Origin: Psychrobacter proteolyticus
GTDB taxonomy: Bacteria > Pseudomonadota > Gammaproteobacteria > Pseudomonadales > Moraxellaceae
Direction of reading: 5' to 3'
Assembly (NCBI RefSeq): GCF_003350005.1
Contig: NZ_QLKS01000003.1
Span: forward strand, 496,001-560,000
DNA length: 64,000 bases
Part shown: in pieces, positions 1 through 9,118 of the stretch
Numbering within the stretch: position 1 is the first letter of the stretch
Layout: every line of letters starts with the position of its first letter
The notes under the pieces: generated by a model
Databases searched by the model: none
The model's input: only the letters and a program-made list of their open reading frames with translations
What the model was told of the DNA's origin: nothing
Position numbers and translations under genes: made by a program

Positions 1-214
1 CTGGTCAGAATAACGCTATATTCGAGATGAATTTGTATTAAAAACAGGGTCAAAATCTTCATGAATCGCTTTGCCTAAAGCTTATCGTATTTGTAATTGT
101 CCGTGGTTTTCAACACAGCTTTGAGCTAAACTGACGGAATTATTGACCTAACATTTACCTATTTTATGGACAAACGCTTATCGTGTTTTGATCCGCCATA
201 ATAAATAACAATAG

Positions 215-1798
215 ATGACTATTATGAGTAATTTTGCGAGTAGCTTTGTTAATTTCAAAATCCCTAATTGGTTTGATAGCCAACACTTAACGGGTATGCT
301 CCGCGGTATTGAAAAAGAGGGCCTGCGCGTAAAGCCTGATGGTTTCTTGGCACAGACCCCGCATCCAGCCAAACTTGGATCAAAACTTACCCATCCTTTT
401 ATCACTACCGATTACTCAGAAAGCCTACTTGAGCTCATCACTGAACCAAAGTCCTCACCAAAAGAGACCCTCAATATGCTGCGCCAATTGCACGTATTGG
501 TCTATCAGGGCATACCTGAAGGTGAGCTGATGTGGCCATTATCGATGCCTTGTATGTTGTCTTCTAAAGATGAGGATATCCCACTAGCTGATTACGGTAG
601 CTCTAATACAGGTAAGCTAAAAACCCTATATCGTAGTGGCCTTGGTATCCGCTATGGTCGCCGCATGCAGACGATTGCTGGTTTGCATTACAACTTGTCT
701 TTTGGTGATACGCTATTTGAGACATGGCAAGCCCAAACATCGACTGCACAAAGCCAAACATTGACAGAGTTCAAAAACGAGAAATACCTAGGGTTGATTC
801 GTAACTTTAAACGTCTGACCAGCCTTGTTTTATATTTACTGGGTGCCAGTCCAAGCGTGTGTCCTTGTTTCTTGGCAGGGCGTGAGCACGATTTAGAATT
901 GCTCAATGATTCGACCTATTACAAACCTGCTGCGACTAGCCTGCGTATGGGTAAACTTGGCTATACCAATAGCGTGCAAGAGCAGCTTGATATCCGTTAC
1001 AACTATCTGCCAGAGTATGTCGATGGTCTACGCCGTGCCATCCAAACACCGCACGAAAGCTTTGCTAAGCTTGGCTTAGAAGACGAAGATGGCAACCCAA
1101 TCCAAATTAACAATCATATTCTGCAGATAGAAAACGAGTACTACAGCCCTATTCGTCCTAAACAAATCGCAATGAGCGGTGAAACACCAACCGAAGCGCT
1201 TGAGCGTCGCGGTATCGCTTATGTCGAGTTCCGCGCTATCGATCTTGACCCATATAGTGACGTAGGTATTCGTCTCTCTAGTGCTTGCTTCTTGGAAGTG
1301 ATGGCGTTGTATTGTCTGTTCAGTGACTCACCTGATCTACTACCTGAAGAAGAAGACACGCTCGCTATCAATCTTGAGCGTGTGGTCAATGAAGGTCGCC
1401 GTGATGATTTGCACATTATCAATAATGGCCAAGAGCAGTCACTCGAAAGCTGGATGCTAACGCATCTAGAGCGTATGCAGCCGCTTGCTGCACTGCTTGA
1501 TGCTCATTACGGTGGTAACGATTACCGCGCGGCCGTAGCATTGATGCAAGGCAAAGCAGGACACTCTGAGTCGACTATCTCCGCACAAGTGAATTCCGAT
1601 AGCAAACGCTTAGGCAGCTTATGGCAGCTTGGATTTACGTTGGCTCAGCAGCATCGCGAGTCTTTACTACAGCAGACACTTAGTCCAAATACTCAAGCTA
1701 AATATGAAGTATTGGCAGAAAAATCTATCTTACAGCAAGCTGAGATTGAGCAGTCTGAAACAGAAGACTTTGCGGAATTTTTACAGCAGTATCGCTAA
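215..1798 (+). CDS. gshA: Glutamate-cysteine ligase
   Basis: Joins L-glutamate and L-cysteine using ATP, the first and rate-limiting step of glutathione synthesis in the cytoplasm. At 527 residues the protein is close to the usual length of the proteobacterial type 1 enzyme. It carries the family's N-terminal GIEKEGLRV segment (about residues 31-39), which lines the glutamate/ATP site, followed by the long helical C-terminal half. A second ATG nine bases downstream (224) is an equally possible start; neither has a strong ribosome site. The gene stands alone, and its stop codon lies inside the first unit of an unusual 14-bp repeat that fills the gap to dsbB. Confidence 0.95.
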   Translation: MTIMSNFASSFVNFKIPNWFDSQHLTGMLRGIEKEGLRVKPDGFLAQTPHPAKLGSKLTHPFITTDYSESLLELITEPKSSPKETLNMLRQLHVLVYQGIPEGELMWPLSMPCMLSSKDEDIPLADYGSSNTGKLKTLYRSGLGIRYGRRMQTIAGLHYNLSFGDTLFETWQAQTSTAQSQTLTEFKNEKYLGLIRNFKRLTSLVLYLLGASPSVCPCFLAGREHDLELLNDSTYYKPAATSLRMGKLGYTNSVQEQLDIRYNYLPEYVDGLRRAIQTPHESFAKLGLEDEDGNPIQINNHILQIENEYYSPIRPKQIAMSGETPTEALERRGIAYVEFRAIDLDPYSDVGIRLSSACFLEVMALYCLFSDSPDLLPEEEDTLAINLERVVNEGRRDDLHIINNGQEQSLESWMLTHLERMQPLAALLDAHYGGNDYRAAVALMQGKAGHSESTISAQVNSDSKRLGSLWQLGFTLAQQHRESLLQQTLSPNTQAKYEVLAEKSILQQAEIEQSETEDFAEFLQQYR

Positions 1799-1928
1799 GC
1801 CTTGATTGCTAGCTTTTAACTGCCAGTTATTGATTGCTGAATTCTGATGACTAGCTATTGATTGCTAAGGTCTGATTGCTAAGTACTGACTGTAAAATTT
1901 TGACTGTTTAATCTTGATTGCTACCCTA
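1789..1928. repeat. Degenerate 14-bp tandem repeat, about 10 units
   Basis: Units begin at 1789, 1803, 1817, 1831, 1845, 1859, 1873, 1887, 1901 and 1915, exactly 14 bases apart. The shared core is TGATTGCTAA with drift (TGACTG, TAACTGCC, TGATGACT). The first unit overlaps the last codons and stop of gshA (ATCGCTAAG). Units 1803, 1831, 1859, 1873 and 1915 carry the exact core TGATTGCT. The array fills most of the gshA-dsbB gap. Its function is unknown; the regular phase shows it is a real repeat. Confidence 0.85.
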
Positions 1929-1965
1929 CATCTATTATAGATAAACCCATAAGAGTAACCGCACA

Positions 1966-2478
1966 ATGCGACAGCTAACCACTTACCGTAACCTGCAAGT
2001 ATTTTTGGTGATAATGGCCATCATAGGCATGAGTTTTGCGCTGTTTTATTTACAGCGTCATCTAGGGCTTTCGCCTTGCCCGCTCTGTATCTTTCAGCGT
2101 GTTGGTCTAATCGTCATGGGCGGTTTTGCCCTGATATCAGCTTTGTTTAATCCTAAATCTAAAGTAATAAGGCTACTGCTATGGCTTGGTAGTCTAATAG
2201 GTATTGGCTGGGCAACTGCGGTAGCAGCGCGCCATGTATGGCTGCAACATTTACCTGCTGACCAAGTACCTTCTTGTGGACCAGGACTGAACTATTGGCT
2301 TGATACCCTCCCTATTCTACAAGTATTCAAGGAAGTTTTTGCAGGATCTGGCGAATGCGCTTCTGTTGATTGGACATTTATAGGATTAAGCATTCCTGAG
2401 CAGTCTTTAATTCTATTTAGTGTGCTGCTGATCGTACACGTGTTGATACTATTGCGTATCGTAAAGCCAACTCATTAA
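1966..2478 (+). CDS. dsbB: Disulfide bond formation protein B
   Basis: Inner-membrane quinone reductase that reoxidises DsbA and so drives disulfide formation in the periplasm. The protein has 170 residues and four hydrophobic segments. The first periplasmic loop carries the redox pair C-P-L-C (residues 38-41), followed by the family's FQRVG segment. The second loop has the other cysteine pair (in PSCGPG near residue 104 and in SGECAS near residue 128). It lies alone after the 14-bp repeat array and is followed by a strong terminator. A DsbC-like isomerase is encoded about 10 kb away, so both the oxidation and isomerisation branches are represented in the window. Confidence 0.95.
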   Translation: MRQLTTYRNLQVFLVIMAIIGMSFALFYLQRHLGLSPCPLCIFQRVGLIVMGGFALISALFNPKSKVIRLLLWLGSLIGIGWATAVAARHVWLQHLPADQVPSCGPGLNYWLDTLPILQVFKEVFAGSGECASVDWTFIGLSIPEQSLILFSVLLIVHVLILLRIVKPTH

Positions 2479-2528
2479 TATTCTATTGCTCAATTAATTA
2501 TTAGGTTTTTTTCTTACTTCTGCTTTTA

Positions 2529-2568
2529 AAACAGACATTGCTATCTTCGATACAATGTCTGTTTTTTT
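2529..2568 (+). terminator. Terminator after dsbB
   Basis: An 11-bp stem (AACAGACATTG with CAATGTCTGTT, 12-base loop) is followed by a run of T. Confidence 0.85.
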
Positions 2569-2570
2569 AT

Positions 2571-2910
2571 CTACTATTAATCCGTTCTTACAACCCATAT
2601 TAGCGATACCACTAAGTATTTCTACCACCCACTCTACCTTTTAGACACATGAGCAACAACAAAAAGTCCACAGAGATATTTTCAAGCCTTTGATATCTTT
2701 AGCCAGCTTATTCTATTAACAGATAGCCTTAAGAAATTTATGACTATATAAAGCTGAATGCTTTATATGAAAAATATGTAAGACATTTATCATTTTCAAC
2801 TTAAGTTATCGCTAAGCGTCTCTTTTTGATTGTCCTTATTTTCGCCAATAATGCTGTGTTGTCGATGTGCAAACCAGCTTTAAAAATTCTTTTTAAAAAC
2901 TGTTTTTGGT
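2571..2910. other. Intergenic gap, nothing recognised
   Basis: About 340 bases of AT-rich sequence between the dsbB terminator and the NlpE-like gene. A short open frame at 2826-3020 overlaps the next gene in another frame and looks like chance. No clear promoter, RNA or repeat was recognised; the leader of the next gene must lie here. Confidence 0.5.
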
Positions 2911-3546
2911 ATGACCATGATATATCTTGCTCCTATTTGCTCTACCACGCTTGCTATCGTAAAACGGTGGCGTCCATCGTTACTTGTAGTGCCTTTATGC
3001 ATGTTACTAGTAGGCTGTGATAGTGCCTCATCTAACACCGAAAAAGACATGGTATCTACGTTCGCTACTACTAACTCTGAATCACAGGGTGCTTCACAAC
3101 CTTTTCAAGATGACAACGCTGAATCAGCAACTAATGATGAGTCAAGCGAAATGGCAGAAGGACAATCATTGATTGCTGCTGCTCAGTCAAATAAAGATAC
3201 CTACACAGACAGCTCTATGGAGCCAGCAGGATCAGAAAACAGTATGCTGCAAGCGACGTTGATGGGCGATTATGGCGGCATGGTTTCTTGTACAGCTTGT
3301 GACAGTATCGACGTCACATTGAATCTATTTGCTGATGGGTCGGTATCAAAAACAAGCAATTACCATAACCCTGAAAAACCAAGGACACCCTTACTAGAAT
3401 CCGGTATCTACCGACAAGATAACGATAAGATTACCATTGTCTATGAGGGGAAGAATATCGAGACCTACCACATCCAAGACAATCACTTGATACGTATCGA
3501 TGAGCACGATAATTTAGATGATGACTATACGTTGTCTCGTAAATGA
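2911..3546 (+). CDS. NlpE-like lipoprotein
   Basis: Predicted lipoprotein of 211 residues. The N-terminus has a basic stretch (KRWRPS), a hydrophobic run and a lipobox L-V-G-C with Cys36 as the likely lipidated residue. A Ser/Asn/Glu-rich linker of about 75 residues follows. The C-terminal domain (about residues 115-211) resembles the N-terminal domain of NlpE: a GDYGGMVSC-type strand with a CxxC pair (Cys127, Cys130), then LNLFADGSV and a repeating beta pattern. In E. coli NlpE senses surface and envelope stress and signals to Cpx; whether this protein does so is unknown. The signal peptide is longer than usual, so the start is uncertain. Confidence 0.75.
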   Translation: MTMIYLAPICSTTLAIVKRWRPSLLVVPLCMLLVGCDSASSNTEKDMVSTFATTNSESQGASQPFQDDNAESATNDESSEMAEGQSLIAAAQSNKDTYTDSSMEPAGSENSMLQATLMGDYGGMVSCTACDSIDVTLNLFADGSVSKTSNYHNPEKPRTPLLESGIYRQDNDKITIVYEGKNIETYHIQDNHLIRIDEHDNLDDDYTLSRK

Positions 3547-3649
3547 TAAGCGCATCAATGAGAACCAAGGAAATAAAAGCGTCATCGTGCTAACTATTCG
3601 TTGACGTATCACTGAATACTAAAACAGCTAAACTTCATTAGCTACATAG

Positions 3650-3672
3650 CGCCTACTTGTTAGGCGTTTTTT
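3650..3672 (+). terminator. Terminator after the NlpE-like gene
   Basis: Stem CGCCTA/TAGGCG with a 5-base loop, followed by six T. Confidence 0.8.
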
Positions 3673-3837
3673 ATTGGTCATCGAACAGGGTTTACTTTAC
3701 AATGATTGCTTGTTTGCCCAGCTGATAGGTTGATCGCTATTTATCAAAGTATTTATCCTTGCTGATAACAGTTAAGCAGCTCACACTTTATTTTATCAGC
3801 TCTCTATTCTTTTCATTCAAGCGCGTACGGAACGTCT

Positions 3838-5319
3838 ATGCATATTCATATTCTTGGTATTTGTGGTACTTTTATGGGCTCACTGGCATTACTAGCACGT
3901 GCGCTTGGGCATACGGTCACAGGTTCAGATGCTAATGTCTATCCTCCTATGTCCACTCAACTCGAAAATGCTGGCGTCACCATCGAAGAAGGCTACCTGG
4001 TAGAGCACTTGCAACCAACGCCAGACTTAGTTGTCGTTGGGAACGCGATGAAGCGCGGCATGGATGTGATTGAGTATATGCTAGATAATGGCTTGCGCTA
4101 TACCTCAGGTCCGCAGTTCTTATCTGAGCAAGTATTGCAGTCACGCCACGTAATCGCCGTTGCAGGTACGCATGGTAAGACCACAACCACGACTATGCTT
4201 GCCTGGATATTACATTATGCTGGTATTGATACAGGGTTTTTGATTGGCGGTGTACCATTAGTTGATACGACTGACGAGCACTTGCAGCAAGTGTTCGCGC
4301 ACAGCAGCTATTTGGGTGCTGATAAAAGCGATGATGATAAATCTGGTTACTTTGTGATTGAAGCAGATGAGTACGACTCTGCGTTTTTTGATAAGCGTTC
4401 GAAGTTCGTTCACTATCGTCCGCGTACTGCTATTTTGAATAACCTTGAGTTTGATCATGCAGATATCTTTGCGGATCTCAATGCAATACAAACTCAGTTC
4501 CACCATATGGTGCGTATGATTCCAAGCACTGGGAAAATTATCATGCCAGCCGCGACTATCAGTTTAGAAGATACGCTAGCGAAAGGGGTTTGGACACCTA
4601 TTTGGCGTACTGCTGTCATCGACTCTACTTTAGCTGATACTAGCGAAAATGCGCGTACTCTAAAAGATAGTAGCGATTGGCAGGCTGAGCTGATTCAAGA
4701 AGACGGTAGTAAGTTCAAAGTCAGTTTTGCCGCTGATGAGGATGCCTCTGCCATTGTAAACTGGTCAATGAGCGGCCTCCATAACGTCAACAATGCGTTA
4801 GTTGCTGTCGCTGCTGCTTATGATGTTGGCGTCAGTGTTGAGACTGCCTGTGCCGCTTTATCAGATTTCGCTGGTATCAAGCGCCGGATGGAGCTGATCG
4901 GTGACGTCAATGATATCTTAGTTTTTGATGATTTTGCCCATCATCCAACGGCTATTACGACCACATTAGATGGTGCCAAAAAGAAGCTGGCTGATAGACG
5001 CATTTGGGCCATCATTGAGCCGCGCAGTAACACCATGAAAATGGGTATTCATCAAGACAGCTTGGCTCAATCAGCGGCACTTGCTGACTACACATTGTGG
5101 TACGAGCCTACTGGTTTAGAATGGGGCTTAAAAGAGGTCATCGAACAAGCCAAGGCTACTAGCGACGCTATCGGCAACCAACAAGTACTATCAAGCATTG
5201 ATGCTATCATTGAGCATACGAGCAGTCATGCAAAAGCAGGTGACGCGATTGTAGTTATGTCAAATGGCGGCTTTGAGGGAATTCATCAGCTTTTATTAAC
5301 CGCATTGCATAACGGCTAA
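3838..5319 (+). CDS. mpl: UDP-MurNAc:tripeptide ligase (murein recycling)
   Basis: Attaches recycled L-Ala-gamma-D-Glu-meso-DAP tripeptide to UDP-N-acetylmuramate, returning cell-wall peptide to peptidoglycan synthesis in the cytoplasm. The 493-residue protein begins MHIHILGICGTFMG, the typical Mpl N-terminus with its Rossmann-like nucleotide fold. It has the Mur-ligase ATP loop AGTHGKTTTT (about residues 109-118), the EADEYDSAFF segment of the central domain and the C-terminal FDDFAHHPTAI motif of the family. Length and motif order match the family fully. The gene is single and ends at a strong terminator. Confidence 0.96.
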   Translation: MHIHILGICGTFMGSLALLARALGHTVTGSDANVYPPMSTQLENAGVTIEEGYLVEHLQPTPDLVVVGNAMKRGMDVIEYMLDNGLRYTSGPQFLSEQVLQSRHVIAVAGTHGKTTTTTMLAWILHYAGIDTGFLIGGVPLVDTTDEHLQQVFAHSSYLGADKSDDDKSGYFVIEADEYDSAFFDKRSKFVHYRPRTAILNNLEFDHADIFADLNAIQTQFHHMVRMIPSTGKIIMPAATISLEDTLAKGVWTPIWRTAVIDSTLADTSENARTLKDSSDWQAELIQEDGSKFKVSFAADEDASAIVNWSMSGLHNVNNALVAVAAAYDVGVSVETACAALSDFAGIKRRMELIGDVNDILVFDDFAHHPTAITTTLDGAKKKLADRRIWAIIEPRSNTMKMGIHQDSLAQSAALADYTLWYEPTGLEWGLKEVIEQAKATSDAIGNQQVLSSIDAIIEHTSSHAKAGDAIVVMSNGGFEGIHQLLLTALHNG

Positions 5320-5384
5320 TGCTACTAGCTAAGATAAAGAAGCAGCTCTTATAAAGAAACAGCTCTTCTTATTTCCCTATATAC

Positions 5385-5420
5385 AAACGCAGCTCATCTA
5401 ATAGATGGCTGCGTTTTTTA
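5385..5420 (+). terminator. Terminator after mpl
   Basis: A 9-bp stem (AAACGCAGC/GCTGCGTTT) with an inner CATCT/AGATG stem, then a T run. Confidence 0.85.
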
Positions 5421-5678
5421 TTTTTAATATTTATATGATTTCATTTATATGAATTAGGCACTACAGGTACCATCTTGATAAGCGCTGTTAGCACCATTGC
5501 TACCTTTGTAACCTTTCGTTTACTTATTGTCCTTACTCGATAGCAAATCGGGCTTTTTCCTCACATAGCCCCTACAGTAGTAACATTTTATGCTTACTTT
5601 TGCGTTTGAGGAATGTTTACAATAGATTCATCAAAACTTGTAACACATTATAAATATTAATAATATTAGGAGAATAAC

Positions 5679-5933
5679 ATGAGCTTTATTTGGATGATTA
5701 TTGTAGGTTTAGTCGCAGGTTTATTAGCACGTGCTATCAAACCAGGTAACGACCCTATGGGTTGGATTATGACTATCGTATTGGGTATCGTGGGTGCATT
5801 GTTAGGTGGTTTCCTAGCTGGCCTAATCGGAATCAATGCTGATGGTGGTTTCACTGGTCTTATTTTCTCAGTAATTGGTGCAATTATCTTACTGTTCTTA
5901 TATGAAATGATTGTCAACAAACGCCGTGCATAA
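5679..5933 (+). CDS. GlsB/YeaQ/YmgE family membrane protein
   Basis: Small 84-residue inner-membrane protein with three hydrophobic, glycine-rich segments, of the family often annotated as transglycosylase-associated or general-stress (GlsB/YeaQ). Visible family features are the GLVAGLLARAI start and the glycine-rich GIVGALLGGFLAGLIG second helix. The biochemical role of the family is not established. A good ribosome site (TAGGAG) stands eight bases before the ATG. It is monocistronic, with its own terminator. Confidence 0.85.
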   Translation: MSFIWMIIVGLVAGLLARAIKPGNDPMGWIMTIVLGIVGALLGGFLAGLIGINADGGFTGLIFSVIGAIILLFLYEMIVNKRRA

Positions 5934-5998
5934 CTAGTTATAAGCCATGCATAGTTTACTCATAAATGATTACTAGCTAATTAAAATACTATATAAAC

Positions 5999-6026
5999 AA
6001 AGCCTTGCGTTAAGCAGGGCTTTTTT
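5999..6026 (+). terminator. Terminator after the GlsB-like gene
   Basis: Stem AAAGCC-TGC/GCA-GGCTTT with one mismatch, then six T. Confidence 0.75.
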
Positions 6027-6166
6027 ATGCCATTTATCATCGAAATTTAGTCTTTCTATATACATATAGCATCATGTGACTGCGAAAGTATTGATAAGCA
6101 TTACTTTTGTCCCCATTTATCTTATAATATCAACCCTATTTTGTCCTTATCATTGAGGTGAGCGTT

Positions 6167-6721
6167 ATGGCACTACTCCCTATCTTAAGTTACCCAGATC
6201 CTCGCTTGCGTACTATCGCTAAGCCTGTTAAGGAAGTGACTGCTGAAATCAAAACCTTAATCGCAGACATGATCGAGACGATGTATGATGCTCAAGGCAT
6301 CGGGCTTGCAGCCAGTCAAGTGGATCATCATATTCAGCTTATCGTTATGGATTTGTCTGAAGATAAAAGCTCTCCTAGAGTTTTTATCAATCCAAAAGTC
6401 ACGCCACTGGTAGAAGAAAAGCAACCATATGAAGAAGGCTGCTTATCTGTACCTGACGTCTATGACAAAGTCGAACGTCCTAATAAGGTTCGTATCGAAG
6501 CGTTAGACGGTAACGGTGAGGTTATTGACGAAGTCGTTGAAGGATTGCTTGCTGTTTGTATCCAACATGAAATGGATCATCTCAATGGCGTAATCTTCGT
6601 TGACTACTTGTCTCGTCTTAAGCAGACTCGTGCTCGTGATAAAGTCCGTAAAGTTCTTAAAATACGCGAAAAGCAAGAAGCTCAATCAGCAGAAAAACAG
6701 ACACAAGCCGTCAATTCTTAA
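6167..6721 (+). CDS. def: Peptide deformylase
   Basis: Metalloenzyme that removes the formyl group from the N-terminal methionine of new proteins. All three class motifs are present, numbered from ATG 6167: GIGLAAS (44-50), EGCLS with metal ligand Cys92, and QHEMDH with His134, Glu135 and His138. Its 184 residues are normal for type 1. An in-frame GTG at 6158 is also possible, but it lies inside the ribosome site GAGGTG (6155-6160), which is well placed for ATG 6167, so 6167 is preferred. The substrate-making enzyme, fmt, is at the far right of the window rather than adjacent as in many genomes. Confidence 0.96.
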   Translation: MALLPILSYPDPRLRTIAKPVKEVTAEIKTLIADMIETMYDAQGIGLAASQVDHHIQLIVMDLSEDKSSPRVFINPKVTPLVEEKQPYEEGCLSVPDVYDKVERPNKVRIEALDGNGEVIDEVVEGLLAVCIQHEMDHLNGVIFVDYLSRLKQTRARDKVRKVLKIREKQEAQSAEKQTQAVNS

Positions 6722-6862
6722 AGCTCTACTCTTTATTCTTATCTTTTTTATTTCGTCTTTATCCTTCACATAGTTACGTCTACAGTGAGTGTTAATATTT
6801 AGCATTCACTGTTTGGCGATAATTTTTCTAACCGCTACAGTTTCCACAAAAGGTTTACTACT

Positions 6863-8044
6863 ATGACAATGATCAAAATTGACCAATATTTTGAACCTGC
6901 CAGCTGGCAGAAATTCACCAAGGCTGCTGAAGGTCGCGAGACGCCTTTTTTAGTAGTTGACCTTAGTCGTATCGAAACCAAGTACCATGAGATGGTAAGC
7001 CTGTTTCCTAATGCAAAACTGCATTATGCAATGAAAGCTAGCCCTGCGGTGGAAGTAATCGACCTATTGGCAAACCTTGGTTCAAACTTTGACTGTGCCT
7101 CTATCTATGAGCTTGATCGCGTGCTTGGTTGCGGCGTTGAGCCATCTCGTATCTCGTATGGCAACACCATCAAAAAAGCTGAGCATGTTAAGTATGCCTT
7201 TGAGAAAGGCATCGATTTATACGCAACCGACTCAGAAGCAGATCTAAAAAACATTGCTAAACACGCTCCAGGTTCTAAAGTATTTGTTCGTATCTTGGTT
7301 CAAGGGTCAGAGACAGCAGAATGGCCATTATCACGTAAGTTTGGTTGCCATCCTAATATGGCAATCGACCTACTGGTTCAAGCACGCGAGTTGGGCTTGG
7401 TTCCTTATGGTATCTCATTCCACGTTGGTAGCCAGCAAAAAGACGTCGCTGCATGGGATGATGCATTATCCAAAGTTAAATATATGTTTGACTGGATGAA
7501 GAACGAAGAAGGTATCAAGCTGCAAATGATCAATCTGGGCGGCGGCTTCCCGACTAATTACATCAGCGAAGTCAACCCTATCAAAGTCTATGCGGAAGAG
7601 ATTACCAGCTATCTGACTGACGACTATGATGATAATGAGATGCCGGAGATTATTTTAGAGCCGGGTCGTTCGTTGGTTGGTGGTTCAGGCGTGTTGGTCA
7701 GTGACGTGGTACTGATCTCTCGTAAGTCTGATACTGATTTGACTCGTTGGGTATATACCGACGTTGGTCTATTCCAAGGCTTAATCGAGACGCTAGGTGA
7801 AGCTATCAAGTACCCTGTCTATACGCCTAAGATGGAAACGTCTACCAGTGAAGGTACTGTGGTGTTGGCAGGTCCAACTTGTGACTCAACTGATATTATG
7901 TATGAAGAAGCAGGTTATCAGCTACCCGAAGAGCTTGAGATTGGTGACAAAATCTACTGGCTCACCACTGGTGCTTATACCAACTCTTACTCATCGGTAG
8001 AGTTCAATGGCTTCCCACCGCTTGAAGTGGTCTATATTGATTAG
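6863..8044 (+). CDS. Type III PLP-dependent decarboxylase (ornithine/lysine type)
   Basis: Alanine-racemase-fold decarboxylase of the eukaryotic-type ornithine/lysine/diaminopimelate family; 393 residues. The PLP lysine is Lys58 in LHYAMKAS. The glycine-rich phosphate-binding segment is NLGGGFP, and the C-terminal half has EPGRSLVG and a CDSTD motif carrying the active-site cysteine. The combination favours ornithine or lysine decarboxylation, hence putrescine or cadaverine formation, over diaminopimelate decarboxylase; the exact substrate cannot be read from sequence. A second ATG lies two codons downstream. It is monocistronic, convergent with the secretin-like gene and separated from it by a bidirectional terminator. 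Confidence 0.85.
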   Translation: MTMIKIDQYFEPASWQKFTKAAEGRETPFLVVDLSRIETKYHEMVSLFPNAKLHYAMKASPAVEVIDLLANLGSNFDCASIYELDRVLGCGVEPSRISYGNTIKKAEHVKYAFEKGIDLYATDSEADLKNIAKHAPGSKVFVRILVQGSETAEWPLSRKFGCHPNMAIDLLVQARELGLVPYGISFHVGSQQKDVAAWDDALSKVKYMFDWMKNEEGIKLQMINLGGGFPTNYISEVNPIKVYAEEITSYLTDDYDDNEMPEIILEPGRSLVGGSGVLVSDVVLISRKSDTDLTRWVYTDVGLFQGLIETLGEAIKYPVYTPKMETSTSEGTVVLAGPTCDSTDIMYEEAGYQLPEELEIGDKIYWLTTGAYTNSYSSVEFNGFPPLEVVYID

Positions 8045-8059
8045 TGCTTAATATTGTTC

Positions 8060-8106
8060 CACAAAAAAGCGCGGCACGGTTAATACCCGTATCGCGCTTT
8101 TTTGTG
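8060..8106. terminator. Bidirectional terminator
   Basis: Complementary arms CACAAAAAAGCGCG and CGCGCTTTTTTGTG around a 19-base loop, between convergent genes; A and T runs serve both directions. Confidence 0.8.
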
Positions 8107-8127
8107 CTTAATAATTTGATTGTTCAA

Positions 8128-9048
8128 CTAGTCAATTCTTAAAGAAATAGGCACGCTATTATTAGTATTACGGCTACTGTTACTAGTGCTACTGCTTGAG
8201 TTTTGTGAAACTTGTCCAATCGTCACCCATTGTCCACGTGGTACGATAATCGTACTGTTCAATCTTTGACCTCGAATAGCATTGCTAGCACTGCCAATAG
8301 AATTGTCAGTAGAACTTATTTGATTATAAGGTGAATTCGGCTGCACTAACCTTTCTTCCACTTGAGAAAGTTGTACTTCCACCTGTCCATTAGGCAGCAG
8401 TCTTGGTGTGACGGCAATGCCTTGTGTCGTTGGCAGTAGTATTTGCTGCTGAATCACAATCTGTGGTTTGAAATTATCGTTAGCTGAACGATGATAATTT
8501 GAATAGTTATTAGCATTATAGGTTTGAGTCAGTGAGTAGAGCGTACCTGTGCTGATACTCGCCGCACTGCCAGATAATGTTTGTACTTGATATAGATTAT
8601 TACCCTGCTGTTGGCTGCTACGCTGACTAATAACGCCTGTACCTTGGATACCACGATTGGTAATAATGACCTGACCCTGCTGAATACTACCTTGCCCGCT
8701 ACTACTATTGCCAACACGTACAGCGACCGTCAATGCCTGTGGCTGACGGTCAATCTGAGACAATAACTGCTGTACTTCCTGATAATTGCGTGCCGTCGTT
8801 TGCAGTACCAATTTATCTTGATACGTAGTCACCGTACCACCGTCAGAACTACTATTTAATTGCTGCCTTACTGCAGGTAACAGACTAGCCCCACCATAAG
8901 TATGGATAACATAGGTTTGAGCAGTACCAGCTTGTACGGTAATTGGTAGAACCGATAGACTCAGTGCAACGGCTGATAGGCTTGCAAGGTTGATGGTACA
9001 AACAGCACCAATCAGTCTATGACTAACATAACGTTCGATACTATTCAT
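8128..9048 (-). CDS. Orphan secretin-like exported protein
   Basis: A 306-residue protein with a signal peptide (hydrophobic run at about residues 15-40, ending near VQAGTA). Residues 44-100 resemble a secretin N-domain (TYGGASLLPAVRQQL, LVLQTTARNYQEVQQLLSQID), the ring-forming unit of GspD/PilQ proteins. Residues 200-290 resemble part of the secretin core (GIAVTPRLLPNGQVEVQLSQ and TIIVPRGQWVTIGQV). The middle is Ser/Gln/Asn-rich, and the protein is far shorter than a channel-forming secretin. No other secretion genes are nearby. It may be a reduced secretin or a secretin-associated protein; its function is unknown. Confidence 0.6.
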   Translation of the reverse strand: MNSIERYVSHRLIGAVCTINLASLSAVALSLSVLPITVQAGTAQTYVIHTYGGASLLPAVRQQLNSSSDGGTVTTYQDKLVLQTTARNYQEVQQLLSQIDRQPQALTVAVRVGNSSSGQGSIQQGQVIITNRGIQGTGVISQRSSQQQGNNLYQVQTLSGSAASISTGTLYSLTQTYNANNYSNYHRSANDNFKPQIVIQQQILLPTTQGIAVTPRLLPNGQVEVQLSQVEERLVQPNSPYNQISSTDNSIGSASNAIRGQRLNSTIIVPRGQWVTIGQVSQNSSSSTSNSSRNTNNSVPISLRID

Positions 9049-9118
9049 ACCCGCTCCCTTGCTGCTATTAGGTCATCGAGCCATCAGACACAATGCTATA
9101 GTCAATCATCAATAGTCG

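Noticed and set aside
1..214. Promoter for gshA
   Set aside because: A TTGACC occurs at 143-148, but no -10 element at proper spacing could be found.
2826..3020. Small open frame upstream of the NlpE-like gene
   Set aside because: Overlaps the lipoprotein gene in another frame, has no ribosome site and no recognisable features.
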